From Gammaproteobacteria bacterium (lineage in GTDB: Bacteria; Pseudomonadota; Gammaproteobacteria; UBA4575): a stretch of DNA of 12,120 bases. The notes below the pieces were generated by a model that saw only the letters and a list, made by a program, of their open reading frames with translations, had not been told where the DNA came from and searched no databases. Where the stretch lies: contig JAPUHH010000133.1 in the NCBI GenBank assembly GCA_027297825.1, forward strand, positions 1-12,120. Reading direction: 5' to 3'. The position numbers and the translations under genes are program-made. Position 1 is the first letter of the stretch. The number at the start of each line of letters is the position of its first letter. This document shows positions 1 to 5,701 of this stretch, piece by piece.

Positions 1-215
1 CGTGCCTCATCACGATCACCACGGGATTTTTTGAGTGAAATCTAAGGATAAACACCAAATGCTAGTAATATCTCTTTGCCAGCAAAGCGATACTTGTAAC
101 GCCAATACTTCGAGCCGTTTTTCTTGACAAGCAAGTACAAACCCTTCTCATCGCTTAGCTTATAGTCCCTTTGCTTGGGCTTAGCTTGCTTCACTTTAGG
201 GCCTGTCAGCGGCAT
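1..215 (-). pseudogene. P4-type tyrosine integrase, N-terminal fragment with in-frame amber stop
   Basis: This is the N-terminal arm-DNA-binding domain (DUF4102 type) of a phage P4-like tyrosine recombinase, the kind that inserts genomic islands at tRNA 3' ends. The protein opens MPLTGPKVKQAKPK, then has the family pattern of a conserved LSD, GLYLLV, GSKYWRYKYRFAGKE and LAFGVYP. I chose the ATG at 215 over the in-frame one at 275 because AGGAG lies five bases upstream of it and family members begin MPLT. A TAG stop at 44–42 follows GVYP. The same frame then continues with ISLKKSRGDRDEAR up to the window edge, exactly the expected family continuation (SLxxARxxRDEAR). The stop sits where D or E is usual, and GAG to TAG would be one change. 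The catalytic domain would lie outside the window. The base composition is richer in G+C than the neighbouring genes, which fits acquired DNA. A sequencing error at the stop cannot be excluded. Confidence 0.7.
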
Positions 216-225
216 GGCGGCTCCT

Positions 226-273
226 GGGGGTATCAATATCAAGAATCCGAGATATACCCCCGAATATACCCCC
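226..273. repeat. GGGGGTATA boxes upstream of the integrase (possible arm or operator sites)
   Basis: Two direct copies of TATACCCCC lie at 253–261 and 265–273 with a 12-base period. A third, inverted copy (GGGGGTATC) lies at 226–234, just before the integrase ribosome binding site. They read GGGGGTATA on the coding strand. Their position between tRNA and integrase suggests recombinase arm-binding sites or integrase autoregulation. That role is inferred; the repeat itself is plain in the sequence. Confidence 0.5.
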
Positions 274-275
274 AA

Positions 276-387
276 AACACGCCGGATGGAATAGGTTTGT
301 AGCGGACTGCTTAGGACAAGTTAGAGACTGAAAGCGTTGATACTACTGGGGTTTGTGGACTGGGCTGGAGGGTATAGGATTTATATG
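276..387. other. Spacer between tRNA-Ala and integrase, presumed island end
   Basis: This stretch of about 110 bases holds no gene. It begins directly at the tRNA 3' end and runs to the integrase repeats. I see no T-rich hairpin that would terminate the gltX–tRNA transcript. By analogy with P4-type islands it should be element DNA starting at the attachment site. The boundary is not provable without the second att copy, which is not in the window. Confidence 0.35.
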
Positions 388-463
<76 letters not shown>

Positions 464-473
464 ATTTATTTGC

Positions 474-1880
474 CTATACAGAGCCTACAACATAATCAAT
501 TGCTTGATCAATGCGATGCAATGATTTATCAGACCCTAGAAGCTCTAATGTGACATTGATAGGCGGTGAAACCCCTTGTCCGGTCACGGCTAATCTTAAA
601 GCAGGAGCAACTTTGCCTAGTTTTAGATCTAAATCATCGGCAACAGCTTTGATCACCATGTGAATACGTTCTGCTGACCATGAGTCAAGGTCAGTCAGTT
701 TAACTTTTAAAGCTCGTAAAACTTTAACACTATCTTGTGTGAAATTCTTTTTAGCAGTCTTTTCATCATAAGTATCGATGTCATTATAAAAATATCTACT
801 TGTATCACATATTTCTTGCAGTGTCTTACAGCGCTCTTTTTGTACATCATAGAGTGTTGTAACTGTCGGGTTATTATCAGGATGTAATTCTTTTGATTTA
901 AAATAGCTTCCAAGCATGGCTTCTATGGATGAGCCCGCTGTTTTTTTCATATGCTGCTGATTCACCCAAAGTAATTTTTCATTATCAAAGGTTGCTGCAG
1001 ATTTATGAACCGATTCTAAATCAAACAATTTAATCATTTCTTGTATTGAAAATATTTCTTGATCACCATGAGACCACCCTAGTCTGACTAAGTAGTTTAG
1101 CAATGCATCAGGCAAGATGCCCTCACTACGATATTGATTGGTAGATACTGCTCCATGGCGTTTGGACAAACGTTTACCATCTTTGCCATGAATTAAAGGA
1201 ATGTGTGCATAGGTAGGAGCTTTTTGCTTTAGAGCTCTGATGATATTAATTTGTCGCGGTGTATTGTTTAAATGATCATCACCCCGAATTGCATGGGTTA
1301 TAGCAAGATCAATATCATCCACTATAACGCATAAGTGATAGGTGGCTGAGCCATCTGATCGCGCTAAAATTAAATCATCTAATTCGCTATTATTAATAAC
1401 AACTTTACCGCGTATTTGGTCTTCTATTACCACTTCACCCTCTAGTGGGTTTTTAAAACGCACTACTGGGTTTGTTTTTGCCGAAGGTGGATGAGCTAAA
1501 TCTCTACAAAAACCATCATAACGGGGCTTTTGTTTTTTTTTCATCTGCTCTTCTCGAAGAGCCTCTATGCGTTCTTTAGTGCAATAGCAATGATATGCAT
1601 TTTTCTCATCCAATAATTGTTGAATTATTTCTTGATATCTTGTTGATCGTTTTGATTGATATATCGGCTCTATATCTGAATCAATCCCTAACCATGACAA
1701 GCTTTTAAGGATGTCTTGAGTAAACTCATCTGTTGACCGCTTCTGGTCCGTATCTTCAATACGCAATAAAAATTCGCCTTGGTGTTTTTTGGCATATAAC
1801 CAATTAAACAATGCAGTTCGCGCACCACCAATATGTAAGTAACCTGTTGGGCTGGGGGCAAAACGAGTACGAATATTCAT
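474..1880 (-). CDS. gltX: Glutamyl-tRNA synthetase
   Basis: This cytoplasmic class I aminoacyl-tRNA synthetase charges tRNA-Glu with glutamate using ATP. The 468 residues match the usual bacterial length. The N-terminus reads RFAPSPTGYLHIGGARTALF, with the HIGH-type motif HIGG at residues 16–19. The KMSKS-type loop is KRLSK at 236–240 followed by RHGA. The zinc-binding knuckle region has C98, C100 and C125, but the fourth position (H127 in E. coli) is aspartate here. The C-terminal part is the helical anticodon-binding domain. The ATG at 1880 begins right at the conserved MxxRTRFAPSPTG, so the start is secure although no Shine-Dalgarno sequence precedes it. The gene follows the cyclase–FHA gene after 66 bases that contain a plausible promoter. 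tRNA-Ala starts 10 bases after its stop. Confidence 0.98.
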   Translation of the reverse strand: MNIRTRFAPSPTGYLHIGGARTALFNWLYAKKHQGEFLLRIEDTDQKRSTDEFTQDILKSLSWLGIDSDIEPIYQSKRSTRYQEIIQQLLDEKNAYHCYCTKERIEALREEQMKKKQKPRYDGFCRDLAHPPSAKTNPVVRFKNPLEGEVVIEDQIRGKVVINNSELDDLILARSDGSATYHLCVIVDDIDLAITHAIRGDDHLNNTPRQINIIRALKQKAPTYAHIPLIHGKDGKRLSKRHGAVSTNQYRSEGILPDALLNYLVRLGWSHGDQEIFSIQEMIKLFDLESVHKSAATFDNEKLLWVNQQHMKKTAGSSIEAMLGSYFKSKELHPDNNPTVTTLYDVQKERCKTLQEICDTSRYFYNDIDTYDEKTAKKNFTQDSVKVLRALKVKLTDLDSWSAERIHMVIKAVADDLDLKLGKVAPALRLAVTGQGVSPPINVTLELLGSDKSLHRIDQAIDYVVGSV

Positions 1881-1908
1881 GCTAAATTTAGGGCGTGTTG
1901 AAATAATT

Positions 1909-1924
1909 AAGGGGCGTGACCCTT
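1909..1924 (-). other. Small inverted repeat ahead of gltX
   Basis: AAGGG and CCCTT flank a six-base loop. On the coding strand it is followed by AATTATTT, so it could be a weak terminator for the five-gene unit upstream. It also overlaps the expected gltX transcription start and could be an operator or leader hairpin. The stem is only five pairs and there is no real T-run, so support is weak. Confidence 0.25.
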
Positions 1925-1950
1925 ATATCACATGGAAATGATAATTTTAA
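1922..1950 (-). promoter_or_regulatory. Candidate sigma70 promoter for gltX
   Basis: On the minus strand TTAAAA (1950–1945), a 17-base spacer and TATAAG (1927–1922) match the -35 and -10 consensus at 4/6 and 5/6 positions. The TGTGA just before the -10 may help. The -35 overlaps the stop codon of the cyclase gene. Transcription would start near 1915, giving a leader of about 35 bases. This is a pattern match only. Confidence 0.4.
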
Positions 1951-2840
1951 AGAGTGGTATAGTGAATAAGATCTTGGGTATCTTCATCGATAATGGTCTT
2001 GCCTAAACTGATTTTTCCTTTACCCCATAGAGGAAATTCTTCTCGACGTAAATATATGCTTCTGCCATCTTCAGTTAGAATATATGTGCCATTTGTACTT
2101 TTATCTATCATTAGAAATTTACCTCTACGATATTCAATACTAGCATGTTGTCTTGAAATTAATGTGCCTTCAATAATGATACTACAGCTGTAATCTCGAC
2201 CAAGAGTCAATGCAGGCATATTTGCAAGTAGTGCTAGTTCCGTTTCTTGAAATGCAAGTTGAAGTTTTGAAGACTTCATTTTTTCTACTGACGTGGTACC
2301 AGATAAAATTTGAGTGGAAGCTTCGCCCTCCCATAAAATTTCGTAAATTGTAGTTTGCTCCTGTCGCCCTTTAATTCTCGAAGTATCATAACGGCGTGTA
2401 AAATGGCTTATTTCAGGAGGTATATGTGCAACTATTTCTTCCGTGGCAATTATTTGGCCGCCTTTTGCAATATCGCGCATTGCAGCTGCAACATTTACTG
2501 AGTCACCATAAAGATCCGTATCTTCAATGATTGCAGATCCAAAGTGCATGCCTATTCGTAATGACAATTGAACCCCATTGGGGTCAACGGTATCTTTAGC
2601 AATTTCTTGTAATTTAAAAGCTGCTTGAAATGCTAGCTCAGGGTCTTGTAAATAACATAGGATCTCGTCACCTATGAATTTGACTACCGTTCCACGGTGG
2701 CGTTTGATGATTTCTGATAGCCTAATTAAGCAGCGGGCGATGCTATCCTGCGCCAGAGTATCACCATATTCTTGATAGAGTCGGGTGCTGCCCGCAATAT
2801 CTACAAACATAATTGTGCAATCTTTAGTGGTCTTACCCAT
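1947..2840 (-). CDS. Class III adenylate/guanylate cyclase-like protein with C-terminal FHA domain
   Basis: Residues 7 to about 170 form a class III nucleotide cyclase domain. It has both metal aspartates (FVDIAGSTRLY, D14; FIGDE, D58), the purine-contacting lysine K54 and D109 of DLYGDSVNV, and the ribose-contacting N116. The transition-state arginine normally four residues after that asparagine (NVAAR) is A120, with an arginine only at 122. Activity as a cyclase is therefore doubtful. Residues about 205–285 form an FHA domain (LTLGRD, G214–R215; SRQHA, S229/R230/H232; STNGT, N250–G251), which binds phosphothreonine peptides. There is no membrane segment, so the protein should be cytoplasmic. 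It is the last gene of the unit with the HEAT kinase and two PilT-type ATPases, 8 bases after the protease stop. The kinase is the obvious source of an FHA ligand. ATP versus GTP preference cannot be told firmly; K54 and D109 favour ATP. Confidence 0.9.
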   Translation of the reverse strand: MGKTTKDCTIMFVDIAGSTRLYQEYGDTLAQDSIARCLIRLSEIIKRHRGTVVKFIGDEILCYLQDPELAFQAAFKLQEIAKDTVDPNGVQLSLRIGMHFGSAIIEDTDLYGDSVNVAAAMRDIAKGGQIIATEEIVAHIPPEISHFTRRYDTSRIKGRQEQTTIYEILWEGEASTQILSGTTSVEKMKSSKLQLAFQETELALLANMPALTLGRDYSCSIIIEGTLISRQHASIEYRRGKFLMIDKSTNGTYILTEDGRSIYLRREEFPLWGKGKISLGKTIIDEDTQDLIHYTTL

Positions 2841-2848
2841 AATTAGAT

Positions 2849-3505
2849 TCAGTACTTTTGTTCAAGTTTCATGACTTGGCCTTCGTTAATAATATTTAGG
2901 CGGCCTAAATAAGACATTCCTAACAAGGGAGTACTGGGATGCCTACCTTCTATAATTATGCCTTTAACGTTCCTTAGCATAATTTCGCCAATTTTTACAC
3001 GCTCTAGCATAATCAAATAAGCTGGCTCTGTACCTGAAGCAGTATTAACGAAGGTCAGATTACCCTTTAACTTATACTGCAGACCCAGTCGCTTGGCTAA
3101 GTCTGAATTTAAGGCAACCGCGCTCGCGCCAGTATCCACCAAAAAGTCTACAGTATAACCATTGATGGATCCTATTGTCTTGAACATGCCATCGCTGTCC
3201 CGGTAAACGAGCATTTCTTTTTTCTCTTGCTCTGCATAAGTGGCTAGTACTTGGCTACCTAAGAGATACTTGGACTGAGTGCCATTGACTTCTAATATTG
3301 CATATTTACTGGTCGCCTTAATTAGCTTGACACCTAATTTTACTGGCTCGCCTACTTTCAACAACTGCTGTTCGTTATCAATCATTACCATGGCCTTGTC
3401 TTTGAAAAGTGCCATGACTTCAATATTATTTGCTGCGTGCACCTCGCTTATAATTGGAATACAACAAAATAAGACAATTCTTAAAATGTGTCTTTGTATA
3501 TTCAT
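2849..3505 (-). CDS. Exported retropepsin-like aspartic protease
   Basis: The 218-residue protein begins with a signal peptide (MNIQRHILRIVLFCCIPIISEVHA, probable cleavage after A24), so it should act in the periplasm. The second half is a retroviral-type (clan AA) aspartic protease domain with VDFLVDTGASAVAL. D124-T125-G126-A127 is the catalytic signature, followed by a nearby LAKRLGL helix and the late LLGMSYLGRL motif that pairs with it. Such single-domain proteases work as dimers. The first part (about residues 28–95) resembles a small beta-rich domain that I do not recognise. This matches the bacterial clan AA aspartic protease family seen in many proteobacteria, whose substrates are mostly unknown. 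It lies 13 bases after the second PilT-type gene and 8 before the cyclase gene. A link to pilus or envelope assembly is inferred from position only. Confidence 0.88.
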   Translation of the reverse strand: MNIQRHILRIVLFCCIPIISEVHAANNIEVMALFKDKAMVMIDNEQQLLKVGEPVKLGVKLIKATSKYAILEVNGTQSKYLLGSQVLATYAEQEKKEMLVYRDSDGMFKTIGSINGYTVDFLVDTGASAVALNSDLAKRLGLQYKLKGNLTFVNTASGTEPAYLIMLERVKIGEIMLRNVKGIIIEGRHPSTPLLGMSYLGRLNIINEGQVMKLEQKY

Positions 3506-3518
3506 AAGAGTGACGATG

Positions 3519-4595
3519 TTATAGAGAAGGCTGGTCAGTTTTCTTCAAGAACTGTGTAAATTGGCCTTTATCATTGGCTGCTTCAAAAGCTACTTCAGGA
3601 GTAATCTGATCTTGGGCTAATAATTTTTTAATAGCAGTGTCCATGCTTTGCATACCGTACTTACTACCTCCTTGAATTGAATTATCGATTTGATCTGTCT
3701 TACCCTCACGAATGATATTACCCACTGCTGCGGTATTCACCATTATTTCTATCGCAGCGACTCTACCTTTCCCATCTTTGTGTTTAAGTAGCTGTTGAGA
3801 AATTACCGAACGCAGAGAGGTGGACAGCATGGTCCGTATATGGTCTTGTTTATTAACTGGAAAGGCATTAATAATTCGATCAACTGTTGATGCTGCACTA
3901 TTAGTATGCAAAGTAGCTAATACTAAAATACCTGTTTCTGCAGCAGTGACCGCTAAACTCATGGTTTCTAAATCACGCATCTCACCTACAAGTATTACAT
4001 CTGGGTCTTCTCGAAGAGCTGAGTGCAGTGCAGTAGCAAATGTTTTAGTATGCTCGCCAACTTCACGTTGGCTTATTAAGCATTGTTTTTGTTTATGTAC
4101 AAACTCAACAGGATCTTCAATTGTCAGAATATGGCCTTTATGAGTCCTGTTGATGGCATCGACCATTGCAGATAAGGTCGTTGATTTTCCAGAACCTGTT
4201 TTCCCAGTGACTAAAATCATGCCAGATTTTTGTTTGCTAATATTTTTTAGAATTTCAGGCAGGCCAAGCTCTTCCAATGATGCAGTTTCTTCCGGAATTG
4301 ACCGAAAGATGGCGCCTACACCATTTAGATGTCTAAATGCATTTACTCGAAAACGCCCTTTGCCTTCGATACTATACGCAAAGTCAGCGTTATCGTCTTT
4401 TTCGAATATTGCACGAGCACGATTTGGCATGATGTTTACTATCGGCTCGAACATCTCTTTGGTAGGGATGGGCTCATCTGAAATAGCTTCCAGATCGCCA
4501 TCCACTCGCATTCTTGGTGGATCATTAGAAACCAGATGTAAGTCAGATCCTCCACGTGCGATAAGCATCTCTAATAACGTGTCTATTTCAACCAT
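3519..4595 (-). CDS. PilT/PilU-family type IV pilus retraction ATPase (second paralogue)
   Basis: This cytoplasmic hexameric secretion ATPase (GspE/PilT family) powers type IV pilus retraction. The 358 residues comprise a PAS-like N-terminal domain with GGSDLHL and a RecA-like core. The core has Walker A GKTGSGKST (131–139), the Asp box ILTIEDPVEFVH (157–167), Walker B DVILVGEMRD with the catalytic E205, and the His box LATLHTNSA (H230). It keeps GEMRD and NIIRE as in PilT, rather than the GEVRT of P. aeruginosa PilU. Its tail (ITPEVAFEAANDKGQFTQFL) is PilU-like, and it occupies the downstream position that pilU has in pilT–pilU pairs. I therefore leave the symbol open. It begins 11 bases after the preceding paralogue ends, and no Shine-Dalgarno sequence is visible. 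It is probably co-transcribed with the HEAT kinase. Confidence 0.93.
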   Translation of the reverse strand: MVEIDTLLEMLIARGGSDLHLVSNDPPRMRVDGDLEAISDEPIPTKEMFEPIVNIMPNRARAIFEKDDNADFAYSIEGKGRFRVNAFRHLNGVGAIFRSIPEETASLEELGLPEILKNISKQKSGMILVTGKTGSGKSTTLSAMVDAINRTHKGHILTIEDPVEFVHKQKQCLISQREVGEHTKTFATALHSALREDPDVILVGEMRDLETMSLAVTAAETGILVLATLHTNSAASTVDRIINAFPVNKQDHIRTMLSTSLRSVISQQLLKHKDGKGRVAAIEIMVNTAAVGNIIREGKTDQIDNSIQGGSKYGMQSMDTAIKKLLAQDQITPEVAFEAANDKGQFTQFLKKTDQPSL

Positions 4596-4606
4596 GTGAA
4601 TTTCTA

Positions 4607-5689
4607 CTAGTCAGATTTTGGCAAAAGAGAAGGATCTGTAACAAAACGCTGCAATAATTTCTTATCATTAGCGTGCAAATAGGCGTCGTCTGGATCTACT
4701 TCTTTGGCGTGTATAGCAGCAAGCAAAGCTTGGTCTTTTAACTGCATTCCAACCGCACTTCCTGTTTGTATTTGGTTTGGTATTTGAAATGTCTTATCAG
4801 ACATGATCAAGTTTGAAATAGCATTGTTTACCATCATAATTTCTACAATGGCTTTACGCCTTCTTCCATCTATAGTTTTTACTAAATCTTGTGTAACCAC
4901 AGCATGCAAATTTTGTGATAAAAATATTTTCCCCTGGCCTTGCTGTTCTGCAGGCAGTGCGTCGATAATTCGATCTAGCGACTTAGTTGCAGAAGTGGTG
5001 TGCAAAGTACCAAAAACCAAATGCCCTGTTTCTGCGGCAAGCATTGCCATGGTGATGGTTTCTGAATCGCGCATCTCACCAACGAGAATAATATCTGGAT
5101 CTTCACGTAATGATGCACGCAACCCATCTGAAAAGCTTTTCACGTGAGTTCCTACCTCTCGCTGTATAACTTGTGATTTTAGGCTTGGATGGATAAATTC
5201 AATTGGATCTTCAAGAGTGATGATATTTTCTTTGCGTGTTTTATTAATGTAATTAATTAAAGATGCAAGGGTTGTGGACTTGCCTGTTCCGGTGGAGCCC
5301 GTAAGAAGCACCATGCCTTGCTTATAGTCTGCAAAGGTTTTAATAATAGGTGGTAAATCTAAATTATCAAATGCAGGAATCTCAGTTGGTATATGTCGAA
5401 ATGTTGCGCCAATACCTGAAGATTTTCTGAATAGATTGATACGAAATCTGCCCGCACCATCTGACATGTATGAAAAATCAAGATCATTTCCTTGTCGAAA
5501 CTTTTCTTTTTGTGACTTGGATAGGATTTCACTCATATAACCTTCTAATTCACTATCACCTAAGTTTCTAAATTTAATCGGCATTAAATCACCATGCATG
5601 CGAAACATAGGAGGGACACCTACAGCCAGATGGATGTCGGAACAACTTTGTTCGCGGCCTAGTTTCAAAAATGCATCTATTCTTGCCAT
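4607..5689 (-). CDS. PilT/PilU-family type IV pilus retraction ATPase (first paralogue)
   Basis: This is a second ATPase of the same family, 360 residues long, with CSDIHLAVGVPPMFRMHGDL at the N-terminus. It carries Walker A GSTGTGKST (131–139), the Asp box IITLEDPIEFIH, Walker B DIILVGEMRD (E205) and the His box FGTLHTTSA (H230). All catalytic residues fall at the same residue numbers as in the downstream paralogue, so the two align without gaps across the core. They look like an ancient tandem pair. By order it holds the pilT position. Its tail (DAYLHANDKKLLQRFVTDPS) is PilU-like, so the assignment between PilT and PilU is not safe. It begins 12 bases after the HEAT kinase stop, which makes phosphorylation or scaffolding by that kinase a reasonable hypothesis. 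Its TAG stop is followed at once by a second TAG. Confidence 0.93.
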   Translation of the reverse strand: MARIDAFLKLGREQSCSDIHLAVGVPPMFRMHGDLMPIKFRNLGDSELEGYMSEILSKSQKEKFRQGNDLDFSYMSDGAGRFRINLFRKSSGIGATFRHIPTEIPAFDNLDLPPIIKTFADYKQGMVLLTGSTGTGKSTTLASLINYINKTRKENIITLEDPIEFIHPSLKSQVIQREVGTHVKSFSDGLRASLREDPDIILVGEMRDSETITMAMLAAETGHLVFGTLHTTSATKSLDRIIDALPAEQQGQGKIFLSQNLHAVVTQDLVKTIDGRRRKAIVEIMMVNNAISNLIMSDKTFQIPNQIQTGSAVGMQLKDQALLAAIHAKEVDPDDAYLHANDKKLLQRFVTDPSLLPKSD

Positions 5690-5701
5690 AAGATTAAATA
5701 T

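Noticed and set aside
273..275. ATG at 275 as the integrase start
   Set aside because: The extra 20 residues translate the GGGGGTATA repeats; the ATG at 215 has AGGAG in the right place and fits family N-termini.
707..913. Minus-strand open frame of 68 codons inside gltX
   Set aside because: It is an alternative frame of the well-supported gltX gene with no motif or start signal.
1909..1924. Rho-independent terminator between the cyclase gene and gltX
   Set aside because: The stem has only five pairs and lacks a proper T-run; I list it only as a weak inverted repeat.
4150..4599. Plus-strand open frame of 149 codons
   Set aside because: It lies entirely opposite the second PilT-type gene, which has full motif support; the predicted peptide has no recognisable family features.
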